Positions 7,974 through 16,534 of a stretch of 64,000 bases of DNA are shown in pieces. Under the pieces are notes generated by a model. The model was not told the origin of the DNA and searched no databases. It was given only the letters and a program-made list of their open reading frames with translations. The first letter of the stretch is position 1; every line of letters starts with the position of its first letter. The translations under genes and the position numbers were made by a program. Source of the stretch: Rhizobium lentis (GTDB lineage Bacteria > Pseudomonadota > Alphaproteobacteria > Rhizobiales > Rhizobiaceae); contig NZ_JACHBD010000012.1 of the NCBI RefSeq assembly GCF_014200175.1, positions 153,044 to 217,043 of the forward strand. The letters run 5' to 3'.

Positions 7974-8447
7974 ATGGACACCACAACTGCCCCTCAGCCC
8001 AAGCGCAAGGGCCGAGTGCCGAAGGACCCCAATTGCCCTAAGAACGCGGCAAAGCGAGCCGCATATCATCGCAAGATGCTTCGCCTGAAGGAAAACCCCG
8101 AGGCCTATCAGGAGCGCCTAGACCGGAAGGCGGCTTACCAACGGGCTTATCGTCAGACTGAAGCAGGCTATGCGGTCGTGAAGGCAGCGGAGGAGCGTTG
8201 GCAAGCGGCGCATCCTGAATACGCCCGTCAGCAGTATCAGACGGTCATCAGACCCCAAGTAGTCAAGCGCATAGCTGACATCATCAACCGCTTCGATAGC
8301 TTGCAAGAGGACGGGCGCTTAGGCTTCGTCGAGTCGCTCTGTGATGACCGCCACGATGACTACATCACTATGTTCGCCATGCAATGGGCCGCAGTGCGAG
8401 ACAGAATTGTGCCGTATCTGGTCCAGCTCCGAGAAGAAGACGAGTGA
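7974..8447 (+). CDS. Hypothetical basic protein of the element
   Basis: I do not recognise this 157-residue protein. The N-terminal half is very basic with repeated Ala/Tyr/Arg/Lys helices (KRKGRVPKDPNCPKNAAKR, then RKAAYQRAYRQTEAGY), suggesting nucleic-acid binding or a coiled coil. The C-terminal half is acidic and helical (ADIINRFDSLQEDGR, WAAVRDRIVPYLVQLREEDE). An AAAGGAAA ribosome binding site precedes the ATG. It converges with the two-gene cargo on the other strand, with 16 bases between the ends. It may be phage- or element-specific. Confidence 0.6.
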   Translation: MDTTTAPQPKRKGRVPKDPNCPKNAAKRAAYHRKMLRLKENPEAYQERLDRKAAYQRAYRQTEAGYAVVKAAEERWQAAHPEYARQQYQTVIRPQVVKRIADIINRFDSLQEDGRLGFVESLCDDRHDDYITMFAMQWAAVRDRIVPYLVQLREEDE

Positions 8448-8463
8448 CAGCCCTTGCTGTGCT

Positions 8464-9585
8464 CTACAGCAGTTCGAAGCTTGTTGTTTCTGTCAGCAGG
8501 CGGGGCTGACGGCCCTGCTTTAGAACTCCAGTAACGCGGACGTAAGCGCCCGCAGACATGTGAGCTTTGTCCGCTCTGAAGTAGCTGTCTGCATCAAGCA
8601 CCGTCCGCGCTCGCACGGTCTCTCCTTCCGGTAGGAGGAGTGCCAGCACTACAGGCCCTGATCGTCTCCCATCCGTGCCCATCTCGCCTTCGAGGCGTTC
8701 CACCGTACCGACAAAGGTGTCAGCCTCGTCTCTGTTTTGAGTTGTCAGCTCTCTGCCTACTTCCTCGACTCTGGAAAAATAGTCTCGCTGGAATCGCAGG
8801 CGAGGGAGATTGTGAGCTTTTGGAGGTTCGCGCAGCGACGACCAATCAAAGCTGATGTCCAGCGCGTTATCGACTTGCTCGTCGTGCATCGCCACCAACG
8901 CTTCGCAGAGGTTGGAGGAGATGATGGGGGCCTTCGATGACTTCAGCTCGTCGACCAGTGTGTCTAGGTCGTCGCCTTCAATTGCCGAGACTAGTTCGTA
9001 CAATGCCCGCTGTAGAGAAACCGTGACCTTCCGTACAAATGGCGCGTCACCTGAATTGAACTCGATCCTGCTTTGCGCGTCCATTGAGTTCACTGGGCAC
9101 GATACGCTGAGGATGAAGCTCCCCTCCTCGGTCTGATTAAACCTTGCCTTATCGACGAACTGGCTGGCCTCAGCCAAGTTCAGTCGGGGGTGGCTCGTCC
9201 GAGGAAGGACGACTGTGCAGGCGGTTGCCTTAAGAAGCTTTTCCGTGCTGTTGACAAGTGAGGAAGCGAAGGAGAGGGGCAGCGATCTGTCATCACCGTC
9301 GAAAAACACCCTGAACCGTAGGACGTCATCACGGACTGTAACCAACGCCGCGAGAAGGGCTTGCCACTTAAGAGAGGCGATATCCGCGAATTTCTCGAGT
9401 GCGCCGCGCACCGCATCATCGTAGTCCGGAGTGATATCCATGGGGAAGACGAGCTGGCGCTTGGGGTACTGGTCGTTGGACATGGCGTAGAGACGATGCG
9501 GCATGGCCTCACGATTTAGACGCCATCCGCGAGCTTTTAAAAAGTCGCGAAGGTCTACTGGCGTGACGAGGTGTTGGTCGCTCAC
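8464..9585 (-). CDS. Unrecognised 373-aa partner of the DUF4365 gene (defence candidate)
   Basis: A 373-residue soluble protein I cannot assign to a family. The N-terminus (TPVDLRDFLKARGWRL) looks like a small helical domain predicting phage-derived or inhibitor-like folds, and the C-terminal 80 residues (TFVGTVERLEGEMG, then VVLALLLPEGETVRARTVLD and AGAYVRVTGVLKQG) read as an OB-fold-like barrel that could bind nucleic acid. It starts with GTG and overlaps the stop of the DUF4365 gene by 4 bases (GTGA), so the two proteins are made together and probably act together. It sits as cargo between the recombinase module and the tRNA-side end of the element. Confidence 0.6.
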   Translation of the reverse strand: MSDQHLVTPVDLRDFLKARGWRLNREAMPHRLYAMSNDQYPKRQLVFPMDITPDYDDAVRGALEKFADIASLKWQALLAALVTVRDDVLRFRVFFDGDDRSLPLSFASSLVNSTEKLLKATACTVVLPRTSHPRLNLAEASQFVDKARFNQTEEGSFILSVSCPVNSMDAQSRIEFNSGDAPFVRKVTVSLQRALYELVSAIEGDDLDTLVDELKSSKAPIISSNLCEALVAMHDEQVDNALDISFDWSSLREPPKAHNLPRLRFQRDYFSRVEEVGRELTTQNRDEADTFVGTVERLEGEMGTDGRRSGPVVLALLLPEGETVRARTVLDADSYFRADKAHMSAGAYVRVTGVLKQGRQPRLLTETTSFELL

Positions 9586-10127
9586 AGGCTGCTTCCTTGA
9601 TAGGTCGGCAGTTCAATTCGAGACAATGACGTCATCAGCTGGCTTAGGCTATTGGAGTCGAACAGCTGAGTTCGGGGCAAATATACGGTTTGGGTTTTCT
9701 CGTTCTCAGAAGGACCAGCTCCCCGCAAGCTTACCCAATACGCACACTTCCGCATAAGGAGCGCTTCCTCGGAATGGTGTAACCACTCTTCGCTCGTCTG
9801 GGGAAGGAAGAGTACCACGAGTATTCGAGGGGTCGCCACTTCAGTTGATCGTAGGTCATCGTATCGGTTCAGCCCTGCGAGACTGTACGAAAAGGAATTG
9901 CCCACGATTGTCGGGGGTTTGACGGTAGCCTTCAGTTGAACCTTCAGGTCCACCTCTTGCAAGATACCGCCGTCGAAAGGCCCCCATGCGGTGATCTTCG
10001 CGTCGATGCCTGCGCTATCGTCGTGGCGGCTCGCCACCTCACACCCCATATGCGCCTTAGCTGCCACCGCATGAATGTATGCGTAGCTGAGCTCGGCTTC
10101 CACATTCTGCGAGGTTAATGGGCGCAT
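9582..10127 (-). CDS. DUF4365-type nuclease-like protein (defence candidate)
   Basis: A 181-residue protein from the ATG at 10127, which has GGAAGG just upstream; an ATG at 10151 is also open. The order NVEAELSYAYIHAVAAKAHMG, then GIDAKI, then DLKVQLKAT matches DUF4365, a family related to PD-(D/E)XK nucleases: the Asp of GIDAKI and the QLK motif (QxK variant of ExK) are the expected metal-site residues. DUF4365 proteins are frequent in mobile islands and near defence genes. It is the first gene of a leftward two-gene operon. The nuclease reading comes from family knowledge and motif inspection only. Confidence 0.65.
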   Translation of the reverse strand: MRPLTSQNVEAELSYAYIHAVAAKAHMGCEVASRHDDSAGIDAKITAWGPFDGGILQEVDLKVQLKATVKPPTIVGNSFSYSLAGLNRYDDLRSTEVATPRILVVLFLPQTSEEWLHHSEEALLMRKCAYWVSLRGAGPSENEKTQTVYLPRTQLFDSNSLSQLMTSLSRIELPTYQGSSL

Positions 10128-10226
10128 GTGCCTTCCGCTGTTAAAGAGCATAACCTAACTGAAAGCCTTAAACGATTTGCTTATCTTATCCAGCCCTCAC
10201 AGCGTCTTTAGGAAGGCAGCCGTAGC

Positions 10227-10252
10227 TTGGTCAGAATGATTGGTCAGAATGA
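10227..10252 (+). repeat. Exact tandem 13-bp repeat near the tRNA-side end of the element
   Basis: TTGGTCAGAATGA occurs twice in a row (10227-10239 and 10240-10252), 60 bp from the tRNA 3' end. Its position at the edge of the element is suggestive of an integrase or excisionase arm site, but nothing else supports that. Confidence 0.6.
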
Positions 10253-10311
10253 AAATCAGCAGCCGCTGTAAAGCGTTGATATGAAAACATAAAATCGACC
10301 GCTTGGAGAAT

Positions 10312-10387
<76 letters not shown>

Positions 10388-10424
10388 ATCAAAGGTGGTC
10401 CGGCGTGGCCGGTCCTGGGATACT

Positions 10425-10444
10425 CCAGAGGGCGTTCCCTCTGG
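10425..10444. other. Perfect hairpin upstream of tRNA-Ala
   Basis: CCAGAGGG-CGTT-CCCTCTGG is an 8-bp perfect stem with a 4-base loop, 38 bp upstream of the tRNA 5' end. It has no T run on either side, so it is not an obvious terminator; it may influence the tRNA promoter or be incidental. Confidence 0.5.
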
Positions 10445-10484
10445 GGTGGCGGCTTCTTACTTGCGGTTTTCGCAGATGGCAAGC

Positions 10485-10525
10485 CTAAAAAATCCGACCC
10501 GGAATTTTTTTGCAATCCGGGTCGG
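10485..10525 (-). terminator. Rho-independent terminator of the FYDLN gene
   Basis: CCGACCCGGA (10494-10503) pairs with TCCGGGTCGG (10516-10525). On the minus strand the stem is followed by ATTTTTT. It lies just beyond the stop of the FYDLN-domain gene and upstream of the tRNA. Confidence 0.9.
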
Positions 10526-10536
10526 TATTTGTCCGA

Positions 10537-10920
10537 TCAGACTTCGTCTTCGTCGCCGGTCACGCCGATGATGTCGCTCATGTCGTCATCGTCATCGTCT
10601 TCGTCGGGTGTGAGGAAGGTATCGTCGTCGTCGTCGCCTTCGATTTCGACATCGTCGTCGCCGATATCGGGAATGTCGTCGCCGCCGGCGGCGTCATCGG
10701 CATCCTCGAGCGAAACCAGTTCGACTTCGGTGTTTTCGGTATCGACTTCCGCAACCTCGTCTTCCTCGGCAACGTCTGCTATCGCCGAGGTTTCCTCGAA
10801 GAAGGACAGGGGATAGGACTTGCCGGTATAAGGGGAAACGATCGGATCCCGGTTCAGATCGTAGAACTTCTTGCCGGTTTCCGGATCAGTGCGCTTGGTT
10901 CCAAGTTCCGCTTTCGCCAC
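10537..10920 (-). CDS. FYDLN acid domain protein (TIGR02300 family)
   Basis: A 127-residue protein with two parts. Residues 1-40 hold the family signature (ELGTKRTDPETGKKFYDLNR, then DPIVSPYTGKSYP), and the remainder is very acidic with long Asp/Glu runs (DDDDDTF, DEDDDDDDMSD). This is the TIGR02300 family of alphaproteobacteria, whose function is not established; the conserved part resembles a small zinc-ribbon-like domain without the cysteines here. It has its own terminator and is divergent from cmk. Confidence 0.92.
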   Translation of the reverse strand: MAKAELGTKRTDPETGKKFYDLNRDPIVSPYTGKSYPLSFFEETSAIADVAEEDEVAEVDTENTEVELVSLEDADDAAGGDDIPDIGDDDVEIEGDDDDDTFLTPDEDDDDDDMSDIIGVTGDEDEV

Positions 10921-11249
10921 TATAAGCCTCGTGAGAATGGCCGAATCCGCGATTCGGCAAAATGCCGTTCAAGCCGGCGTTCCATCGGAAATTATAAGCC
11001 GGTCCCCTTAATCGCTGCGGCTTCGCATGTCAAAGCCAAACTTTATGATCGCAGTGCCGGGTATTTCCGGCGCCGGCGGATGCCCGGCCGGCGCCTCTCT
11101 CGCAACGAGGCGCGGGGGCTGCGGAAGCGGGCGGAGACGGTCGGCGGAAAGGGCGGACTTGCGAAGGAAATGCTGCGCCTTTACAAAGCATTATGCCACG
11201 TGTGGCGCCGCGTCGAGGCCGGTAAGCGCCCTGCTCCAGGATTGATCCC
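10921..11249. other. Intergenic region where aroA would be expected
   Basis: 329 bp with no gene. It contains a GC-rich palindrome (GGCGCCGGC near 11069 and GCCGGCGCC near 11087) and divergent promoter space for the FYDLN gene and cmk. In related genomes I recall aroA (EPSP synthase) lying between these two genes; frames here show no AroA sequence. Confidence 0.5.
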
Positions 11250-11897
11250 ATGACGACCAAGACTTTCACCATCGCCATCGACGGCCCGGCGGCGGCCGGC
11301 AAGGGCACGCTTTCGCGCCGTATCGCCGAGCATTATGGCTTCCACCATCTTGACACCGGCCTGACCTACCGCGCCACCGCCAAGGCGCTGCTCGACGCTG
11401 GCCTGCCGCTTGACGACGAGGCGGTGGCGGAAAAGATGGCGCGGGAGGTTGAACTTGGCGGGCTCGATCGCGATATACTTTCGCGACACGAGATCGGCGA
11501 AGCCGCCTCGAAGATCGCCGTCATGCCGGCGGTGCGACGGGCGCTCGTCGAGGCGCAGCGGCGGTTCTCGGAAAAAGCGCCGGGCACGGTGCTCGACGGA
11601 CGCGATATCGGCACGGTCGTCTGCCCGGATGCGCCGGTCAAGCTCTATGTGACGGCAACGCCGCAGGTGCGCGCGAGACGCCGTTACGACGAGATTGTCG
11701 GCAAGGGTGCGAAGGCGGATTTCGATGCGATTTTCGAGGACGTCAAGCGGCGCGACGAACGCGACATGGGACGGGCCGACAGCCCTTTGAAACCAGCGGT
11801 CGATGCGCACTTGCTTGATACGTCGGAAATGAGTATAGAGGCCGCGTTTCAAGCTGCGCAATCGATCATCGATGCAGTCTTGAGCCGAAATGCCTAA
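11250..11897 (+). CDS. cmk: Cytidylate kinase
   Basis: A 215-residue protein that phosphorylates CMP and dCMP with ATP in pyrimidine nucleotide recycling. The P-loop is at residues 9-20 (IDGPAAAGKGTLS), followed by the DTGLTYR substrate motif (about 37-43) and DGRDIGTVVCP (about 118-128), all typical of bacterial CMP kinase; length is normal. CAGGA precedes the ATG. It lies ahead of rpsA, the usual order in alphaproteobacteria and in E. coli, but has its own putative terminator. Confidence 0.97.
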   Translation: MTTKTFTIAIDGPAAAGKGTLSRRIAEHYGFHHLDTGLTYRATAKALLDAGLPLDDEAVAEKMAREVELGGLDRDILSRHEIGEAASKIAVMPAVRRALVEAQRRFSEKAPGTVLDGRDIGTVVCPDAPVKLYVTATPQVRARRRYDEIVGKGAKADFDAIFEDVKRRDERDMGRADSPLKPAVDAHLLDTSEMSIEAAFQAAQSIIDAVLSRNA

Positions 11898-11901
11898 ATT
11901 C

Positions 11902-11940
11902 AAGCGATTTTGCATGCTGAGACGCATGGATCGCTTTTAT
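11902..11940 (+). terminator. Probable terminator or attenuator between cmk and rpsA
   Basis: AAGCGAT (11902-11908) pairs with ATCGCTT (11930-11936), with an inner TGCAT/ATG(C)-type pairing, followed by TTTAT. It begins 4 bases after the cmk stop and may reduce read-through into rpsA. Confidence 0.65.
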
Positions 11941-12069
11941 GCAGCCTGAAATTCCGTCCAAGCGCCGGATTGCCTTCGTGAGAGAGGGCGGACTGGGTTC
12001 AGGCCCGTTCAACGCAAACCAACCGGCGCGCACGTGTCCGATTCCATCTCGGGACACGCAGGAGATTTT

Positions 12070-13773
12070 ATGTCAGTAGCAACTCCCTCTCGTGAGGATT
12101 TCGCGGCCCTTCTCGAAGAGTCCTTTGCCAAGAACGATCTGGCTGAAGGCTATGTCACCAAGGGCATCGTCACGGGCATCGAAAAGGATGTCGCCGTTGT
12201 CGACGTCGGCCTCAAGGTCGAAGGCCGCATCGCGCTTAAGGAATTCGGCGCCCGTGCCAAGGATGGCCAGCTCAAGGTTGGCGATGAAGTCGAAGTTTAC
12301 GTCGAGCGTATCGAAAACGCGCTCGGCGAAGCCGTTCTGTCGCGCGAGAAGGCTCGCCGCGAAGAGAGCTGGGTCAAGCTCGAAGCCAAGTTCGAAGCCG
12401 GCGAGCGCGTCGAAGGTGTGATCTTCAACCAGGTCAAAGGCGGCTTCACGGTCGACCTCGACGGTGCGATCGCCTTCCTGCCGCGTTCGCAGGTCGATAT
12501 CCGTCCGATCCGCGACGTCACGCCCCTCATGCACAACCCGCAGCCCTTCGAAATCCTCAAGATGGACAAGCGCCGCGGCAACATCGTTGTATCGCGCCGT
12601 ACGGTTCTGGAAGAATCCCGTGCCGAGCAGCGTTCTGAAATCGTTCAGAACCTCGAAGAAGGTCAGGTTGTCGACGGCGTCGTCAAGAACATCACCGATT
12701 ACGGTGCGTTCGTCGACCTCGGCGGCATCGACGGCCTGCTGCACGTCACCGACATGGCATGGCGCCGTGTGAACCATCCGTCGGAAATCCTGAACATCGG
12801 CCAGCAGGTCAAGGTTCAGATCATCCGCATCAACCAGGAAACCCACCGCATCTCGCTCGGCATGAAGCAGCTCGAGTCCGATCCGTGGGATGGCATCCAG
12901 GCCAAGTATCCTGAAGGCAAGAAGATTTCCGGTACCGTCACGAACATCACCGACTACGGTGCGTTCGTCGAGCTGGAGCCGGGCATCGAAGGCCTGATCC
13001 ACATCTCGGAAATGTCCTGGACCAAGAAGAACGTTCACCCCGGCAAGATCCTGTCGACCAGCCAGGAAGTCGAGGTCGTCGTTCTCGAAGTCGATCCGTC
13101 CAAGCGCCGTATCTCGCTTGGCCTCAAGCAGACGCTGGAAAACCCGTGGGCAGCATTCGCCCGCAGCCATCCGGCCGGCACTGAAGTTGAAGGCGAAGTC
13201 AAGAACAAGACCGAATTCGGCCTGTTCATCGGCCTCGACGGCGATGTCGACGGTATGGTGCACCTCTCCGACCTCGACTGGAACCGTCCGGGCGAACAGG
13301 TCATCGAGGAGTTCAACAAGGGCGACGTCGTCAAGGCCGTCGTTCTCGACGTCGATGTCGAGAAGGAACGCATCTCGCTCGGCATCAAGCAGCTCGGCAA
13401 GGATGCAGTCGGCGACGCCGCTGCCTCGGGCGATCTGCGCAAGAACGCCGTCGTTTCCTGCGAAGTCATCGCGATCAACGATGGCGGCGTCGAAGTGAAG
13501 CTCGTCAACCACGAAGACATCACGTCCTTCATCCGTCGCGCCGATCTCGCCCGCGACCGCGACGAGCAGCGTCCTGAGCGCTTCTCGGTCGGCCAGGTCG
13601 TCGACGCCCGCGTCACCAACTTCTCCAAGAAGGACCGCAAGATCATGCTGTCCATCAAGGCTCTGGAGATTGCGGAAGAGAAGGAAGCCGTCGCTCAGTT
13701 CGGTTCGTCCGACTCCGGCGCTTCACTCGGCGACATCCTGGGCGCAGCCCTGAAGAACCGCGGCGGCGAATAA
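12070..13773 (+). CDS. rpsA: 30S ribosomal protein S1
   Basis: A 567-residue protein from the ATG at 12070, which follows GCAGGAGATTTT; an in-frame ATG at 12034 would add 12 residues without a ribosome binding site. It consists of six S1/OB-fold repeats; repeats 3-5 show the DYGAFVDLGG/DYGAFVELEPG motif and the downstream RISLG(M/L)KQL motif, and the first two are the degenerate ribosome-binding ones (PRSQVDIRPI). S1 recruits mRNA to the 30S subunit. Codon use is strongly biased (GTC, AAG, CTC), as expected for a highly expressed gene. Confidence 0.98.
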   Translation: MSVATPSREDFAALLEESFAKNDLAEGYVTKGIVTGIEKDVAVVDVGLKVEGRIALKEFGARAKDGQLKVGDEVEVYVERIENALGEAVLSREKARREESWVKLEAKFEAGERVEGVIFNQVKGGFTVDLDGAIAFLPRSQVDIRPIRDVTPLMHNPQPFEILKMDKRRGNIVVSRRTVLEESRAEQRSEIVQNLEEGQVVDGVVKNITDYGAFVDLGGIDGLLHVTDMAWRRVNHPSEILNIGQQVKVQIIRINQETHRISLGMKQLESDPWDGIQAKYPEGKKISGTVTNITDYGAFVELEPGIEGLIHISEMSWTKKNVHPGKILSTSQEVEVVVLEVDPSKRRISLGLKQTLENPWAAFARSHPAGTEVEGEVKNKTEFGLFIGLDGDVDGMVHLSDLDWNRPGEQVIEEFNKGDVVKAVVLDVDVEKERISLGIKQLGKDAVGDAAASGDLRKNAVVSCEVIAINDGGVEVKLVNHEDITSFIRRADLARDRDEQRPERFSVGQVVDARVTNFSKKDRKIMLSIKALEIAEEKEAVAQFGSSDSGASLGDILGAALKNRGGE

Positions 13774-13798
13774 GCCTCGCGTCCTTCGCTAAAATCGA

Positions 13799-13835
13799 AG
13801 AACCCGCCGGGGCGATCCGGCGGGTTCTGCATTTT
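13799..13835 (+). terminator. rpsA terminator
   Basis: AGAACCCGCCGG (13799-13810) pairs perfectly with CCGGCGGGTTCT (13817-13828), followed by GCATTTT. It lies between rpsA and the convergent gene. Confidence 0.9.
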
Positions 13836-13852
13836 CAGGTGATGAGACCGTA

Positions 13853-15388
13853 TCATTCCCAGCCGACCATGCGTTGGTAGAGCGCATAAACCGGGTCGGC
13901 GACAGCGCCGGCCGGCTGGGGCACCGGATCGGCGTCGATCATTCGCGGCGTCCTTCGCACAGGTGCTGTGTCGGTCGCTGCGGGATCGGGCTCGGCCTCC
14001 TCGCCTGCCTTCGCCTGCTCATCTTCCTGCGGCTGATCCTCGGAAGCGTCGTCGCGCTGGTGCTGATGCTGGTGGTGCGTCTCCCCCGCCGTCTCGTTCG
14101 GCGGCATATCCTTGGCGAACTGATAGGGCAGCTGGGCATAGGCAAAACCATCCGGCATTCTTGCCGCAAGCGGCACGGAGGGTTCAACGGCTTCTCGGGC
14201 CGGCACTATTTGCGGCTGTGCGGCAATCTCCTTCGGCTGACGGTCAGCCGCCCCGGCGACCTTGCTTTCCGTCGGCGCGGGATGGAGTGCCGTGGCCTGG
14301 CGCAGGTCGGATGCCGGAATTTCCGCCGGCTGTCTCGCCAAAGTCTCGGCCGCATCGCTGATGACGGCGTCATCGAGAATGACATCGATCTCCACTGCCG
14401 CCTCGACGCGGCCATCCTCCAGTCCGGTGTCGACGTCCTGCTCGCGGATGATGGTGGCGATCATCTCGGAGGCTTCTTCCGTCATTGAGGCGACAATACC
14501 CGTCCAGTTTCTGGGAATGACGGGATCAGCCTTTTCCGAATTTGCGCGCGGCTGGACGGCGGGCGGCTCCGCCGTCTCCCTGCTATCGCCGGTCTCGGTG
14601 GATTGACGGGCTTCGATCTCGGGGGCCACCGGATTTTCCGGCGCGAGGTCTTCTGACGTCGCCGGAGCGGAGCGGGCGTTGTCTTCAAGCTGCGGCGTTT
14701 TCGGCTCGGCTGTTTCGACAGTCTCGGCGGCGATCGTCTTCTCGTCCGTCATAAGCGCTGGGGCCCCGGCATGGGCATCGGCCGGCGCGGGCGCCGCTTT
14801 TACCGGCTGGCGCATCGCGGTTGCAAGGCCGCCCTCATGCAGCTGGATTTCAGGGCGGACGTCGGTGCGCATCGGCGAAGCGTCGTTCTGGCCATAGGAA
14901 CGCACCACGGCGCGGGCGGCGAGATCGCGGTCCTTGTAGCGGACGATTTCGAGATAAGCGACGATCCGGGCTGCTTCCGGACCTGTCGGATTTTTCAAGG
15001 CCTCGGCGACCATCCTGAGCGGGAGATTATGGCCTTCTTCTGCGAGCTGGCGTTCGATCTCATCGATCTTTACAGCCGGCAGCTGCAGGATGGTGTCGGC
15101 GAGCCGCGAGGCGAAAGCAAGATTGGTCTCGTCCCCGTCGCGGTCCAGGGGGGTCGAGCGGCCTGCCGCATTGATAATATCGAGAAGGGCTTCAACCATG
15201 CGCTGGCGCGCGGCAAGAAGCAGAATGTTCAGCTTGCCGGCAATGGCGGAATTGAGATCTGCAGCTTCGACCGCATTGACCGGTGCCGGGGCAATCACCG
15301 AACGATCGAGGCCGCCGGCGACTACCGCAGCAGTCTGGCCTTGAGACGAAAAACTTGCATTGGACGCGGCACGAACGGGAGTCAACAT
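13853..15388 (-). CDS. Conserved hypothetical protein with disordered acidic/proline-rich middle (511 aa)
   Basis: I do not recognise this protein. The ATG at 15388 is chosen because AAAGGAG lies just upstream; the frame is open further to 15514 without support. Residues about 45-190 form an ordered helical region (LNILLLAARQRMVEALLDII, LADTILQLPAVKIDEIE). The middle (about 200-480) is low-complexity, rich in Ala, Pro, Glu and Thr, with His- and Gln-rich patches (HHQHQHQRDD), and looks disordered. The end (PRMIDADPVP, then DPVYALYQRMVGWE) is a short conserved-looking tail. There is no signal peptide. Convergent with rpsA. Confidence 0.75.
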   Translation of the reverse strand: MLTPVRAASNASFSSQGQTAAVVAGGLDRSVIAPAPVNAVEAADLNSAIAGKLNILLLAARQRMVEALLDIINAAGRSTPLDRDGDETNLAFASRLADTILQLPAVKIDEIERQLAEEGHNLPLRMVAEALKNPTGPEAARIVAYLEIVRYKDRDLAARAVVRSYGQNDASPMRTDVRPEIQLHEGGLATAMRQPVKAAPAPADAHAGAPALMTDEKTIAAETVETAEPKTPQLEDNARSAPATSEDLAPENPVAPEIEARQSTETGDSRETAEPPAVQPRANSEKADPVIPRNWTGIVASMTEEASEMIATIIREQDVDTGLEDGRVEAAVEIDVILDDAVISDAAETLARQPAEIPASDLRQATALHPAPTESKVAGAADRQPKEIAAQPQIVPAREAVEPSVPLAARMPDGFAYAQLPYQFAKDMPPNETAGETHHQHQHQRDDASEDQPQEDEQAKAGEEAEPDPAATDTAPVRRTPRMIDADPVPQPAGAVADPVYALYQRMVGWE

Positions 15389-15560
15389 GGCATGCTCCTT
15401 TCGCAAAGTGACGATGAAAGCAGGCTCTATAAAAGGACCGTGCTCATCCGATCCCTCTGCATCCCAGCAGATCCTCCCGTCCGCATGACGCCATTTCAGC
15501 GTCATCGAATGCATAAAAATTAACTGGAATTTTAATAAAGAGACCTTAACGAAAGGCTAA

Positions 15561-15645
15561 TGCATGTCGCCCGGAAGGCTGCAGCGGTTCCGGGACAACG
15601 ACATGCATAAAAACAAAGAGCTGAAGCGCATCCCGATCTCTTGGA
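15561..15645. repeat. RIME-like rhizobial intergenic repeat
   Basis: TGCATGTCG (15561-15569) and CGACATGCA (15599-15607) are a perfect 9-bp inverted repeat, with an inner CGGAA/TTCCG pair, followed by an AAAACAAAGAGCTGAAGCGC tail. I recognise this as a sequence repeated many times between genes in Rhizobium, in the class called RIME. It sits between the 511-aa gene and the RNase D gene; the remaining gap on either side holds nothing I can identify. Confidence 0.7.
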
Positions 15646-15739
15646 TTAGCCTCGCGCCCTTCAGGTGTTCGCTCTCGGGACCGCGGAGGCCAGGCACGGG
15701 CCTTCGCGTGCTGGTCGGCAATGCCATCAGGCGGTTCGC

Positions 15740-16366
15740 TCAGCTATGGGCGAAGATATCGGCCTCTTCCCAGCCGAGCAGATCGAGCTTGGCGCGGGTC
15801 GGCAGGAATTCGAAGCAGGCGGTGGCATGATCGAAGCGGCCGTCGCGGATCAGACGCGCGGTCAGCTTGTCACGCAAAGCATGCAGGTAAAGCACGTCGG
15901 AAGCGGCATATTCGAGCTGGGCCGGAGACAGCGTTTCGGCCGCCCAGTCGGACGATTGCTGCGTCTTGGAGATGTCGATGTCGAGCATCTCCTTGAGATT
16001 GTCCTTCAAGCCATGGCGATCGGTGTAGGTGCGGATCAGGCGCGAGGCGATCTTCGTGCAGAAGACCGGGGTCGTCGTGACGCCGAAGGTGTGGAAGAGC
16101 ACGGCAATATCGAAGCGGCCATAGTGAAAGATCTTCTGATGGGTCGGATCTTCGAGCAGGGCGACCAGGTTGGGCGCCTCTTTCTGGCCGGCGGCGATAC
16201 GGATGACGTCGGCGGTGCCATCACCCGGCGAAAGCTGGACGACGCAGAGCCGATCGCGGCGCGGCACCAGGCCGAGCGTTTCGGTGTCGATCGCTACCGC
16301 GCCGGTGTAGCGGGCCGCATCGGCCGTGGAAATATCGCCTTCGTGATAACGTATGGTGGCGGCCAT
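15740..16366 (-). CDS. RNase D-like 3'-5' exonuclease
   Basis: A 208-residue DEDDy exonuclease domain without the HRDC domain of full RNase D. The motifs are AIDTETLG (Exo I, Asp and Glu), HYGRFDIAVL (Exo II) and LEYAASDVLYL (Exo III, with the Tyr and Asp of the YxxxD signature). These residues bind the two metal ions that cut RNA from its 3' end. The short, catalytic-domain-only form is common in alphaproteobacteria and probably trims tRNA or other stable RNAs. It is monocistronic as far as can be seen. Confidence 0.9.
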   Translation of the reverse strand: MAATIRYHEGDISTADAARYTGAVAIDTETLGLVPRRDRLCVVQLSPGDGTADVIRIAAGQKEAPNLVALLEDPTHQKIFHYGRFDIAVLFHTFGVTTTPVFCTKIASRLIRTYTDRHGLKDNLKEMLDIDISKTQQSSDWAAETLSPAQLEYAASDVLYLHALRDKLTARLIRDGRFDHATACFEFLPTRAKLDLLGWEEADIFAHS

Positions 16367-16389
16367 GAGACTATCTTTCGTTCGAAACA

Positions 16390-16485
16390 GCCGCGCCTCT
16401 TTTCAGACGCGCAAAGGACGCTGCAGCGCTTTGAATTGCTGCATGATTTTATCCTTATATCGATTTTCGACCTAAGGAATTGCGT
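16390..16485. repeat. RIME-like rhizobial repeat upstream of the RNase D gene
   Basis: Contains CAGACGCGCAAAGGACGCTG and an AATTGCTGCATGATTTTATC segment that I recognise as widely repeated in Rhizobium intergenic DNA. The block GACGCGCAAAGG(A/G)CGCT recurs in this window near 36590. It fills most of the space between the RNase D start and the end of the convergently read regulator. Confidence 0.65.
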
Positions 16486-16534
16486 AGCTAGCGCTATAGC
16501 GCAAAGGCGCAAAGTGCGAAACCGCTTCTTCGCA

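Noticed and set aside
10570..10690. GTC/GTCATC trinucleotide-like repeats
   Set aside because: They encode the Asp/Glu tail of the FYDLN protein and are not a separate repeat element.
10510..11253. 247-aa + frame across the FYDLN gene and the cmk promoter
   Set aside because: Its first half is the mirror of the acidic Asp/Glu run in the FYDLN gene (Val/Phe/Ile-rich), and its end overlaps cmk with no start signal.
12073..13512. 479-aa open frame antisense to rpsA
   Set aside because: Caused by the strong codon bias of rpsA; composition is extreme (Asp/Val/Leu) and no family is recognisable.
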